DNA of 8,035 nt from Schaalia odontolytica (GCA_958415245.1 CATYYP010000072.1:1-8035); one strand, 5' to 3'; positions 1 to 5,692 are shown, counted from the stretch's first letter. Program-made: numbers and translations. The notes: a model not told the origin generated them from the sequence alone.

Positions 1-812
1 ATCGTGTACGTGTGGGCCGCGGACTGGGCGTTGGCGGCGCCGGTGTTGCCGGGGGTCCACGCGCTGGCCTGGACGGTCAGCGTGTAGCGGCCGGCGCGCG
101 TGAACAGCCAGTTGACATGCTTGTGGGCGGCGTAGGGCTGGTCGATGTCGTCGCCCTCGGGGGCCAGGTCGAAGCTGCCATCATTGGTGACCGCCTTGGT
201 GCCCTCGGTGAAGCTGGAGGTGAAGGCGTAGATGCGGCCGTTCTCCGGGCCCGTGTAGGAGATGTGGAAGCGCGCGGCGTCGTAACCGCCGGCCGTGACA
301 CCCAGGGTGTCCCAGCCGGGCCACAGCACGGTGGCCTGGTTGTCGCCGGACTGGCCGAGCAGGTAGGCCGCGGCGGGAGCTCCCGTCGCCTGGCTGACGG
401 CGGCGGGGATCTGGGTGAGGGTGGACTTGTTGACAGCGAGGAGCGTCTGCTCAGGCTCGCGCATGACGCCGGAACCAGTGGCGTCCTCTTTAATACGGAG
501 GGTCAGGGTGCCGGAGGCGTCGGAAGTGAGGTCGAAGATGTCGGCGTGGCCGCGGTCCAGGGTGGCCGTGGTGCCGGCGGGGGCGGTGCGCATGACGGCG
601 CAGGCGGAAGCGTCGGCCTCGGACGAGGCCGTGGCTGCGTCGGTCGTTGCGGCCTCCTCGGTTGCTACCGCGTCCGTGGTGTCGGGGCCGGCGGTGGCCT
701 CGTCGGCGGCGTGTGCCGCTCCGGGCACGAGGAAGGAGGTGGCCGCGAGGGCCATTGCAGCGAAAGCCCGGGCAGCTGCGCGGCCCGGGTTCCGGTACTT
801 CGTGGGGTTCAT
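1..812 (-). CDS. Secreted surface protein, choice-of-anchor M / ABC-transporter-associated family (3' end outside window)
   Basis: An open frame runs on the minus strand from ATG at 812-810 to the window edge, giving 270 residues plus part of a codon and no stop. The start is supported by AGAGGA seven bases upstream. Residues 1-35 form a signal peptide: basic start (K5, R7, R11, R15), a hydrophobic stretch, then AHA-A cleavage near 35/36. An Ala/Thr/Glu-rich, low-complexity stretch follows (about 37-70). The mature part has the family hallmark KHVNWLFTRAGRYTLTV near 231-247, typical of the actinobacterial surface-anchored repeat domain (TIGR03769-like, choice-of-anchor M). Members are exported, often wall-anchored, and are frequently encoded with metal-type ABC transporters. 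The Zur/Fur-like box upstream suggests metal control, which is inference. The anchor type and any transporter partner lie outside the window. The family call is firm; the ligand is unknown. Confidence 0.85.
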   Translation of the reverse strand, partial: MNPTKYRNPGRAAARAFAAMALAATSFLVPGAAHAADEATAGPDTTDAVATEEAATTDAATASSEADASACAVMRTAPAGTTATLDRGHADIFDLTSDASGTLTLRIKEDATGSGVMREPEQTLLAVNKSTLTQIPAAVSQATGAPAAAYLLGQSGDNQATVLWPGWDTLGVTAGGYDAARFHISYTGPENGRIYAFTSSFTEGTKAVTNDGSFDLAPEGDDIDQPYAAHKHVNWLFTRAGRYTLTVQASAWTPGNTGAANAQSAAHTYT

Positions 813-819
813 GAGGGGG

Positions 820-825
820 TCCTCT
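820..825 (-). promoter_or_regulatory. Ribosome binding site of the surface protein gene
   Basis: Read on the minus strand this is AGAGGA, seven bases before ATG 812. It fixes the start of a gene whose 3' end is missing from the window. Confidence 0.7.
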
Positions 826-846
826 AGGTGCTTCGCACGTGTATAT

Positions 847-867
847 GAATGAGAATCGTTATCATTC
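847..867 (-). promoter_or_regulatory. Zur/Fur-type metal operator (imperfect 21-bp palindrome)
   Basis: On the plus strand the core is TGAGAATCGTTATCA (850-864) inside a 21-bp palindrome with 8 of 10 pairs matching around the central C857. It resembles the TGAnAATnnTTnTCA boxes bound by Fur-family repressors, Zur in particular, in actinobacteria. It overlaps the -10 element of the surface protein promoter, so a bound repressor would block RNA polymerase. Zur is preferred over Fur because this protein family is often zinc-linked, but sequence alone cannot separate them. Confidence 0.62.
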
Positions 868-892
868 TATGTCCATGGCCCACGTCGCGCAA
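864..892 (-). promoter_or_regulatory. Candidate promoter of the surface protein gene
   Basis: On the minus strand a -35 of TTGCGC (892-887) is followed by a 17-base spacer and a -10 of TAGAAT (869-864). Transcription would start near 857, inside the metal operator. The -35 fits only moderately; the ideal spacing and the operator overlap support the call. Confidence 0.5.
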
Positions 893-1184
893 AGTTCTGG
901 CGCCCGAAACCGTCGATAGCGACCCAAATACTGATGGAGCACCGCTCCCCCACCTCAATAGATGTCGTCATGCCCCTCGCAGGCCAGGGCCACACACAGG
1001 CATTTCATGAACCTGCACGAAACGGCATCAAGATTCCCGAAATTTTGTGATCTGTAGACGAGCAGAGCCGACACAACAGACGAATTGTGACGGCGTGCGC
1101 ACGTTTGCGCAGGTGGTGTGCACGTAGCCACTTTGCTTTGCAATTGCTTGGTTTTTGATGCGATCTAAATTACTGGCCGAACGG
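893..1184. other. Non-coding stretch with no recognisable gene
   Basis: This lies between the divergent promoters of the surface protein (minus) and the small-gene region (plus). It is less GC-rich than its surroundings. The short open frames here (for example minus 1143-955) have no ribosome binding site, unlikely composition and no family resemblance. A few small palindromic words occur around 1100-1125 (GTGCGCAC, GTGCAC) but form no strong hairpin. I see nothing I can name. Confidence 0.5.
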
Positions 1185-1218
1185 TTGATTGAGCGTTTTG
1201 GGAGGGATAAACTATAAC
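1185..1218 (+). promoter_or_regulatory. Candidate promoter(s) before the leader hairpin
   Basis: Two overlapping sigma-70-like pairs are present: TTGATT (1185-1190), 17 bases, TAAACT (1208-1213); and TTGAGC (1189-1194), 18 bases, TATAAC (1213-1218). Either would start transcription at about 1220-1226, directly at the hairpin that follows. No other obvious promoter was found before the small gene at 1389. Confidence 0.42.
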
Positions 1219-1222
1219 CATC

Positions 1223-1263
1223 AAGCGCCTGACAGAGCTGCCAAGCTGGTCTGGCGCTTTTCT
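1223..1263 (+). terminator. Terminator-like hairpin (possible attenuator) in the leader
   Basis: AAGCGCC (1223-1229) pairs with GGCGCTT (1253-1259). Inside, GAC (1231-1233) pairs with GTC (1249-1251) and AGCT (1236-1239) with AGCT (1244-1247), closing on a GCCA loop. The stem is followed by TTTCTTG. It lies only a few bases after a candidate promoter and has no gene before it on the plus strand, so it would act as an early terminator, an attenuator, or the 3' end of a very short RNA. Folding is by eye. Confidence 0.5.
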
Positions 1264-1375
1264 TGTTTGAAACGCAGGGTCGCGCCGACGCTACCCGCGT
1301 TGGCACACTCCTCGTTACAGACCGGGTGATCCTCGGCCTCGTCAAGCAGGGAATCAATACACAATACGATCCCAC

Positions 1376-1381
1376 AAGGAG
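1376..1381 (+). promoter_or_regulatory. Ribosome binding site of the 32-codon gene
   Basis: AAGGAG lies seven bases before ATG 1389. This near-ideal site is the main reason for starting the small gene there and not at the distant in-frame ATG 1263. Confidence 0.7.
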
Positions 1382-1388
1382 TTCACTC

Positions 1389-1487
1389 ATGTTCTCGACC
1401 ATCGACGTCATGGTTGCCCAGGCCCACATCGATCAGCTCAACGAGCTCGCCGACACCAAGCACCTGGTGAAGGCCGACCGCCACTGA
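1389..1487 (+). CDS. Small protein of 32 residues, unknown function
   Basis: Reading from ATG 1389 gives 32 residues and a TGA stop at 1485-1487. Support comes from the strong AAGGAG site, from third codon positions that are almost all G or C (only GTT and GAT are exceptions), and from a double hairpin/terminator just after the stop. The peptide (MFSTIDVMVAQAHIDQLNEL, then a polar, basic end finishing KADRH) has no signal peptide or membrane segment. It looks able to form one amphipathic helix (about 5-30) with His13, His25 and His32. It resembles no family I can name. It could be a stand-alone small protein, a leader peptide whose target gene is gone, or the coding part of a dual-function RNA. 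The next gene on this strand starts 356 bases on, beyond the terminator. The same frame is open back to 1263, but that part lacks a ribosome binding site and coding character. Confidence 0.6.
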   Translation: MFSTIDVMVAQAHIDQLNELADTKHLVKADRH

Positions 1488-1490
1488 GCG

Positions 1491-1511
1491 AATTCCGGCC
1501 ACGCCGGAGTT
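1491..1511 (+). other. Hairpin directly after the small gene
   Basis: AATTCCGGC (1491-1499) pairs with GCCGGAGTT (1503-1511), one pair being G-T, around a CAC loop. It starts three bases after the stop codon. With no T-run it is not a terminator by itself. It may protect the 3' end or work with the terminator that follows. Confidence 0.6.
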
Positions 1512-1517
1512 CCACGC

Positions 1518-1551
1518 AAGTCCGCAGACCCGCAGGGGCTGCGGACTTTTT
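1518..1551 (+). terminator. Strong intrinsic terminator
   Basis: AAGTCCGCAG (1518-1527) pairs perfectly with CTGCGGACTT (1539-1548), and CCC/GGG pairing inside the loop can lengthen the stem. A run of five T follows (1547-1551). This is a textbook rho-independent terminator and the only sensible transcript for it to end is that of the small gene. Confidence 0.88.
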
Positions 1552-1747
1552 GCATCCCCTCACGGGCACGAGGCACCACTCCCCCACGTCGCGCTCGACC
1601 AGCGCATCACCACGGGGACATGCCACGGCTGCCGGGCCCGGCCGTGGAGCCCATGGGCAGCGATCGGCAACGTTTTCCAGAGGGTACGACGATGCCTGCC
1701 ACCGCCCTGCGCCCGGCTGTGCTGCCAGTGGGCGTGACACTGATATG
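1552..1747. other. GC-rich spacer with nested palindromes
   Basis: No convincing gene is present. Structure is dense: CCACGGC (1623-1629) with GCCGTGG (1641-1647), the palindrome CCGGGCCCGG (1632-1641), the palindrome GCCCATGGGC (1649-1658), and GCTGCC (1628-1633) with GGCAGC (1656-1661). These are mutually exclusive folds. A short open frame from ATG 1692 runs 24 codons to TGA 1764-1766, inside the repeat block. It could be the head of a gene cut off when the ATPase cassette arrived, but this is weak. Confidence 0.4.
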
Positions 1748-1816
1748 GGTGGAAAATGTCTACTGAGATCGGTGGAAAATGTATAATGAAATCGGTGGAA
1801 AATGTATAATGCTCTA
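1748..1816 (+). repeat. Three tandem 23-bp repeats upstream of the ATPase gene
   Basis: The copies are 1748-1770, 1771-1793 and 1794-1816, each starting GGTGGAAAATGT. Copies 1 and 2 match at 20 of 23 bases; copy 3 shares the first 18 bases with copy 2 and then diverges. Copies 2 and 3 hold a perfect TATAAT (1782-1787 and 1805-1810), while copy 1 has CTACTG there. The block ends 28 bases before the start codon. It may be a repeated promoter, an operator array for self-regulation, or both. No good -35 element is seen. Confidence 0.8.
1805..1810 (+). promoter_or_regulatory. Candidate -10 element of the ATPase gene
   Basis: TATAAT in the third repeat copy lies 34 bases before the GTG start. It is preceded by ATG, close to but not exactly an extended -10. 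The equivalent TATAAT in copy 2 (1782-1787) is a second option. The -35 regions are poor, so an activator or the repeat GGTGGAAAA itself may substitute. Confidence 0.4.
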
Positions 1817-1832
1817 CATATTCGCTGATCAT

Positions 1833-1837
1833 AGGAG
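1833..1837 (+). promoter_or_regulatory. Ribosome binding site for the GTG start of the ATPase
   Basis: AGGAG lies six bases before GTG 1844. An in-frame TAG at 1832-1834 rules out any earlier start. Confidence 0.65.
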
Positions 1838-1843
1838 ATTCAG

Positions 1844-3130
1844 GTGCAGGCTGTACGTCCGGAGAACTACCGCCCTCGAGCAATCGACCGGCGTATCGAC
1901 CAACTACTGCGATCCTTCGGCGCTGTTGAAATCGCCGGGCCTAAATGGTGTGGAAAGACCTGGACCTCACTTGCACATGCCCACAGCGCCGACTCTCTGA
2001 CTGACCCAGCAACTCTTCGAGCAGCTCAGACGTCTCCCGATCTCGTACTCTCTGGCAAGCATCCACACCTCATTGATGAGTGGCAAGAGGTGCCTCAGAT
2101 CTGGGATATGGTTCGTTCTCGTATCGATTCCTCCGCGGGTACACGAGGTCAGTTCATCCTCACAGGGTCCTCCGCTCCTCACGATATCGAAACAATCAGG
2201 CACAGCGGTGCGGGGCGTATTGCGCGCGTTCACATGCGGCCTATGACCTCATACGAGGCCGGAGCAACTCCCGGCGGCGTGAGCCTCCACGGTCTTTTTG
2301 ATGACAAGGGGATCACGTCGCAACGATACGACAGCTCGATCGATAGCATTGCACGTTGGTGCTGCCGAGGAGGATGGCCGTCGATTCTTGATCTTGATGA
2401 CGAAGACGCGTTAGAAACTTCGGCACAGTACCTACGCAACCTCATTGAGGTAAATATGCCTCAACTACGCCGATCCCCAGACACTACGCGGTCGCTCTTA
2501 CGCGCTCTCAGTATGAATCTTGCACAAGCTCCGACAATGAACACGCTGTCGAAGGATATGGGCAGTGAAGGAGAAGACAAGTCACGCCACACAATCAAGG
2601 CATACCTCGACGATCTCCGCGCCATGTACCTCCTTGAAGATGTGTCTGGTTGGGAGCCCGCAGCTCGAGGAAAGAAACGTGTGCGCATCAAACCCAAGCG
2701 CTACTTCGTCGATCCCTCGCTGCCTGCTGCCATGCTTGGTCTATCTCCCAGCAAATTGGTACGTGATACTCAAACTCTCGGCGGCTTGTTTGAGACTCTT
2801 GTCTGCCGCGATCTCCTCACGTTCATCGACACACTTCCTGGTGTCGGAAACTCCCTCGCTTATTACCGTGACGACAAAGGTCTCGAGGTCGACTTCATCA
2901 TTGAACTCGCTGACGGGCGCTGGGGTGCGTTCGAGGTCAAACTATCGTCGATGGGAATTACTGATCGTGCCGTGGAACGCCTTCACAAGTTCCGTGCGCT
3001 CATGACCGGCAACCCTATGACCCAAACTTCCGAGCCTTCCTTCCTTGGTTTCATCGTGGGCCAAGGGGAGTTCGCCTACCAGCGCGACGACGGTCTACTC
3101 GTCCTCCCCTACGCGTGCATCGAACCCTGA
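1844..3130 (+). CDS. AAA family ATPase with C-terminal DUF4143 domain
   Basis: The 428-residue protein starts at GTG. The N-terminal ATPase part shows the Walker A GPKWCGKT (32-39), a Walker B-like LIDEWQE (76-82) with the acidic pair D78-E79, and a sensor-like FILTGSS (104-110). After a helical middle section, the C-terminal part is DUF4143-like: FVDPSLPAA (288-296), GGLFETLVCRDLL (313-325), then YYRDDKGLEVDF (340-351) and FEVK (363-366). D350 and E364-V-K366 fit the layout of a PD-(D/E)XK nuclease-like fold, so a nuclease-related core is plausible, though activity is not shown. Family members are soluble, often solitary, spread by transfer and have no settled function. There is no co-transcribed partner; the stop is directly followed by parS. 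GC is visibly lower than in its neighbours and codons such as CGA, TCT and AGG are used, which suggests acquisition. Family call firm, role unknown. Confidence 0.93.
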   Translation: MQAVRPENYRPRAIDRRIDQLLRSFGAVEIAGPKWCGKTWTSLAHAHSADSLTDPATLRAAQTSPDLVLSGKHPHLIDEWQEVPQIWDMVRSRIDSSAGTRGQFILTGSSAPHDIETIRHSGAGRIARVHMRPMTSYEAGATPGGVSLHGLFDDKGITSQRYDSSIDSIARWCCRGGWPSILDLDDEDALETSAQYLRNLIEVNMPQLRRSPDTTRSLLRALSMNLAQAPTMNTLSKDMGSEGEDKSRHTIKAYLDDLRAMYLLEDVSGWEPAARGKKRVRIKPKRYFVDPSLPAAMLGLSPSKLVRDTQTLGGLFETLVCRDLLTFIDTLPGVGNSLAYYRDDKGLEVDFIIELADGRWGAFEVKLSSMGITDRAVERLHKFRALMTGNPMTQTSEPSFLGFIVGQGEFAYQRDDGLLVLPYACIEP

Positions 3131-3146
3131 TGTTTCACGTGAAACA
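3131..3146. other. parS: parS centromere site 1
   Basis: Perfect 16-bp TGTTTCACGTGAAACA, the universal bacterial parS sequence, extended by one pair to 18 bp (3130-3147). It begins on the base after the ATPase stop codon and lies about 100 bases before the aminotransferase. It is a loading site for ParB encoded in this window. Confidence 0.96.
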
Positions 3147-3228
3147 TCTGCCCAACCACCGGCCCCATTACCCCGTATGGCCAGGAAAGTGGCACACTTG
3201 ACCTATACGGTTCTATGTAACTTCATGC

Positions 3229-3234
3229 AAAGGA
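3229..3234 (+). promoter_or_regulatory. Ribosome binding site for the TTG start of the aminotransferase
   Basis: AAAGGA lies nine bases before TTG 3244. Upstream, this frame has no ATG, GTG or TTG before a stop at 3199-3201, and downstream the first ATG falls inside the conserved fold, so TTG is the best start. Confidence 0.65.
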
Positions 3235-3243
3235 TGGCATGCC

Positions 3244-4572
3244 TTGACTCAGCCTTCGACCAACGGCGGCACCCCGGCCTCGTCCGGGCGCACGCCCGCG
3301 CAGGGAAACCGCCTCGACCCCTGGTACGACGTCTACGCGGACCGCGCACACAACCTGCGCGCATCCGAGATTCGAGCTCTGTTCTCTGTCGTGTCGCGTC
3401 CCGAGGTCGTCTCCCTCGCTGGTGGCATGCCGAACCTCAAGGATCTGCCCCTCGATAAGCTCGCGGCATCCGCGGAGAAGCTGATCCGCAACCACGGCGC
3501 GCAGGCCATGCAGTACGGCAGCGGCCAGGGCTGGGAGGTCCTGCGCGAACGCATCACCGAGGTCATGGGCTACGACGGCATCGTCGGCGCCGACCCGGAC
3601 GACGTCGTGGTGACGACGGGCAGCCAGCAGGCCCTCGACCTCGTCACGGAACTTTTCGTGAACCCCGGCGACGTCATCCTCGCGGAGGCCCCCTCCTACG
3701 TGGGCGCGCTGGGCGTGTTCCGCGCGCGCCAGGCGGACATCGTGCACGTTCCCATGGACGAGCACGGCATCATTCCCGAGGCCCTGGTGGAGACGATCCG
3801 CGACGTGCGAGCCTCGGGCCGCACGATCAAGTTCATCTACATCATCCCGAACTACCACAACCCCGCCGGCGTGACGCTCTCCGCCGAGCGCCGCCCGATC
3901 ATCGCCGAGATCTGCCTGCGCGAGCACGTCCTGATCGTCGAAGACAACCCCTACGGCCTGCTCGGCTTCCACAACGATCCCCTGCCGGCCATCGCCTCGT
4001 ACAGCCCCGAGGGCGTCGTCTACCTGGGTTCCTTCTCGAAGATGTTTGCTCCCGGCTTCCGCATCGGCTGGGCGTACGCGCCGCACGCGATCCGCGCGAA
4101 GCTGGTCCTGGCCCTCGAGTCCGCGATCCTGTGCCCGTCGATGGTGGGCCAGATGGCGATCGCCGATTACCTGAGCAACTACGACTGGTACGGCCAGGTG
4201 AAGTCCTTCCGCTCGATGTACGCGGAGCGCTGCCGCGCGATGCTGACCTCGCTCGAGGAGTACATGCCGTCGTGCACGTGGACGGTCCCCGACGGCGGCT
4301 TCTACACGTGGGTGACGCTGCCCGAGGGCCTCGATGCCAAGGCCATGCTGCCGCGCGCAGTGCGTGCCCAGGTCGCGTACGTGTCGGGCACGGCGTTCTT
4401 CTACGACGGTTCGGGCTCCAACCACCTGCGCCTGTCCTTCTGCTACCCCACTCCCGAGCAGATCCGCGAGGGCGTGCGCCGCCTCTCGACGGTCGTCAAC
4501 GCGGAGAAGGAAATCGTCGACATGTTCGGTACGGCTTCGGGCAACGAGGCCGGGGCCGGGACCGATCGCTAA
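3244..4572 (+). CDS. PLP-dependent aminotransferase, class I/II fold
   Basis: A 442-residue soluble enzyme of fold-type I. Visible landmarks are RASEIRALF (39-47), SLAGGMPN (57-64), the cofactor-phosphate loop TGSQQALD (125-132), NYHNPAG (203-209) with the conserved Asn, VEDNPYG (232-238) with the Asp that holds the pyridine nitrogen, the Schiff-base lysine K266 in SFSKMFAPGFRIGW, and the substrate-carboxylate arginine R396 in HLRLSF. The pattern is closest to the 2-aminoadipate/kynurenine/MocR-type aminotransferases but without a DNA-binding domain. The substrate cannot be told from sequence. The first 22 residues are Pro/Ser/Gly-rich and probably disordered. It starts at TTG and is followed after 23 bases by the Ddl-like gene, so the two likely form an operon. 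That pairing hints at amino-acid supply for cell-wall or dipeptide ligation, which is inference. Similar genes are common near parAB in actinobacteria. Confidence 0.93.
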   Translation: MTQPSTNGGTPASSGRTPAQGNRLDPWYDVYADRAHNLRASEIRALFSVVSRPEVVSLAGGMPNLKDLPLDKLAASAEKLIRNHGAQAMQYGSGQGWEVLRERITEVMGYDGIVGADPDDVVVTTGSQQALDLVTELFVNPGDVILAEAPSYVGALGVFRARQADIVHVPMDEHGIIPEALVETIRDVRASGRTIKFIYIIPNYHNPAGVTLSAERRPIIAEICLREHVLIVEDNPYGLLGFHNDPLPAIASYSPEGVVYLGSFSKMFAPGFRIGWAYAPHAIRAKLVLALESAILCPSMVGQMAIADYLSNYDWYGQVKSFRSMYAERCRAMLTSLEEYMPSCTWTVPDGGFYTWVTLPEGLDAKAMLPRAVRAQVAYVSGTAFFYDGSGSNHLRLSFCYPTPEQIREGVRRLSTVVNAEKEIVDMFGTASGNEAGAGTDR

Positions 4573-4581
4573 GAGTTACCT

Positions 4582-4587
4582 GAGGAG
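4582..4587 (+). promoter_or_regulatory. Ribosome binding site of the Ddl-like gene
   Basis: GAGGAG lies eight bases before ATG 4596, in the 23-base gap after the aminotransferase stop. No terminator is seen in the gap, which supports co-transcription. Confidence 0.65.
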
Positions 4588-4595
4588 ACACCCCC

Positions 4596-5624
4596 ATGGC
4601 TACCAAAGTTCTGATCATCGCTGGCGGTCTGACGCATGAGCGTGATGTGTCGGTTCGTTCGGGCCGGCGCGTCGCGAATATTCTGACGCAGTTCGGCTAC
4701 GACGTGCGTATCTCTGACGTCGACGCGTCTCTCGCGGACGCCATCTCGTCCTTCTCCCCCGACGTTGTGTGGCCGCTCGTGCATGGCTCGATCGGCGAGG
4801 ATGGCTCTCTACAGTCCTTCCTCGAATCGCTCGGAATCCCCTTCGTGGGCTCGTCGTCGGTGCAGGCCATGCTCGCCTCCAACAAGCCCACGGCGAAGGC
4901 TCTGCTGGGCTCTGCGGGCCTCGCGACGCCCGGTTGGGTGACGCTTCCGCAGGCGATTTTCCGCCAGCTGGGCGCCTCTCACGTGCTGTCTGCACTCGAG
5001 GGTTCGGTGTCCTTCCCCGTCGTCATCAAGCCGACGGACGGCGGCTCTGCGCTCGGCATTTCGACCGCTCAGGACGCCAAGGCCCTGCGCCGTGCGATGG
5101 TGGACGCCTTCGCCTACGGACAGCGCCTGATGGTTGAGCAGCGCATTAACGGCCGCGACGTAGCCGTTTCCGTCGTCGATCTGTGGGACGGACCTGTGGC
5201 CCTTCCCCCGGTCGAGGTGTCCACGGACCGTGGCCGCTACGACTACGACGCCCGCTACACCACGGACGAAACCGAGTACTTTGTGCCCGCACGCCTTTCC
5301 GACGAGCTTCTCTCGGACCTGCAGGCCGCGGCCGTCGAGGCCCACACGACGCTGGGTCTGCGCGACCTGTCGCGCATGGACTTCGTGGTCGACGACGAGG
5401 GTACCTGCTGGTTCATCGACGCGAACGTCGCGCCCGGTATGACGGACACGTCGCTCCTCCCCCTGGCCGCTGACGCGCTCGAGGACTCCTCGTTCGCGCA
5501 GCTGTGCGCCGACATTGTGGACTTCGTGGCCGGCGGCCGCGACGTGCACAGCGTCGACTACGTCATCGAAGAGGAAGGCACCGGCGTCATCATCTCAGAG
5601 GACGCCGAGGCGACCGAGGAGTAA
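4596..5624 (+). CDS. D-alanine--D-alanine ligase family protein (ATP-grasp)
   Basis: A 342-residue ATP-grasp enzyme that follows the Ddl plan: GGLTHERDVSVRSG (10-23, E15 equivalent to E. coli DdlB E15), VHGSIGEDGSLQ (62-73), VVIKPTDGGSALGI (142-155, K145 and S151), Y221 in ARYTTDETEYFVPA, R260 and D262 in SRMDF, and FIDANVAPGMTDTSL (273-287). Ddl ligases join two D-Ala with ATP for peptidoglycan. Three departures are seen against DdlB from memory: D275 where the metal ligand E270 is expected (EAN becomes DAN), R220 for K215, and A152 for the second Ser of the GSS loop. An acidic tail (about 322-342, ending EDAEATEE) goes beyond the usual end. Base use matches the aminotransferase, with which it forms an operon, and a terminator follows. 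It may be the cell's Ddl or a paralogue with another amino-acid substrate; the neighbourhood favours a paralogue, weakly. Confidence 0.86.
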   Translation: MATKVLIIAGGLTHERDVSVRSGRRVANILTQFGYDVRISDVDASLADAISSFSPDVVWPLVHGSIGEDGSLQSFLESLGIPFVGSSSVQAMLASNKPTAKALLGSAGLATPGWVTLPQAIFRQLGASHVLSALEGSVSFPVVIKPTDGGSALGISTAQDAKALRRAMVDAFAYGQRLMVEQRINGRDVAVSVVDLWDGPVALPPVEVSTDRGRYDYDARYTTDETEYFVPARLSDELLSDLQAAAVEAHTTLGLRDLSRMDFVVDDEGTCWFIDANVAPGMTDTSLLPLAADALEDSSFAQLCADIVDFVAGGRDVHSVDYVIEEEGTGVIISEDAEATEE

Positions 5625-5641
5625 TCGCCCATTCAACGCAT

Positions 5642-5676
5642 TGTGGGCCCGGGAGAATGTTCCTCCCGGGCCCACA
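5642..5676 (+). terminator. Intrinsic terminator of the aminotransferase/Ddl-like operon
   Basis: A 14-bp perfect stem pairs 5642-5655 with 5663-5676 (arm TGTGGGCCCGGGAG) around a seven-base loop. It stands 17 bases after the stop. The T-rich tail is only the TGTTT supplied by the parS that follows. The stem is strong and the tail weak, so efficiency is uncertain. Confidence 0.78.
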
Positions 5677-5692
5677 TGTTTCACGTGAAACA
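5677..5692. other. parS: parS centromere site 2
   Basis: Perfect TGTTTCACGTGAAACA, 18 bp of symmetry at 5676-5693. The last base of the terminator stem (A5676) is also the outer base of this palindrome. The site lies in the convergent gap between the Ddl-like and HAD genes. Confidence 0.96.

Noticed and set aside
12..827. Long plus-strand open frame of 271 codons, and another at 415-852
   Set aside because: It is antisense to the surface protein, which has signal peptide, ribosome binding site and family motif on the minus strand. The plus frame is Gly/Val-rich low complexity, typical of a shadow in GC-rich DNA.
1262..1275. Possible degenerate parS (TTGTTTGAAACG)
   Set aside because: It lacks the central CACGT of parS; the GTTT/GAAAC words alone are not enough when four perfect copies exist elsewhere.
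1028..1429. 133-codon minus-strand open frame
   Set aside because: It crosses the leader hairpin and the small gene, lacks a convincing ribosome binding site, and its residues resemble no protein family.
1438..1740. 100-codon minus-strand open frame across the terminator
   Set aside because: It overlaps the small gene and its terminator on the other strand and has a low-complexity Arg/Pro/Ala composition.
1748..1816. CRISPR array
   Set aside because: The three copies are directly contiguous with no spacers, and no cas genes are present; this is a simple tandem repeat in a promoter region.
3198..3226. Promoter for the aminotransferase starting with TTGACC (3198-3203)
   Set aside because: The -35 is good, but the correctly spaced -10 positions read CTTCAT or similar; TAACTT needs a 14-base spacer. 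Not strong enough to list.
3223..4425. 400-codon minus-strand open frame opposite the aminotransferase
   Set aside because: Arg/Val/His-rich composition with no motif; the plus strand has a complete enzyme with all catalytic residues.
5514..5523. DnaA-box-like word TTGTGGACT
   Set aside because: Two mismatches to the consensus, single, and inside coding sequence. No cluster of DnaA boxes was seen, so no origin is claimed.
4809..5549. 246-codon minus-strand frame opposite the Ddl-like gene
   Set aside because: Shadow frame with no domain; the ATP-grasp motifs on the plus strand explain the region.
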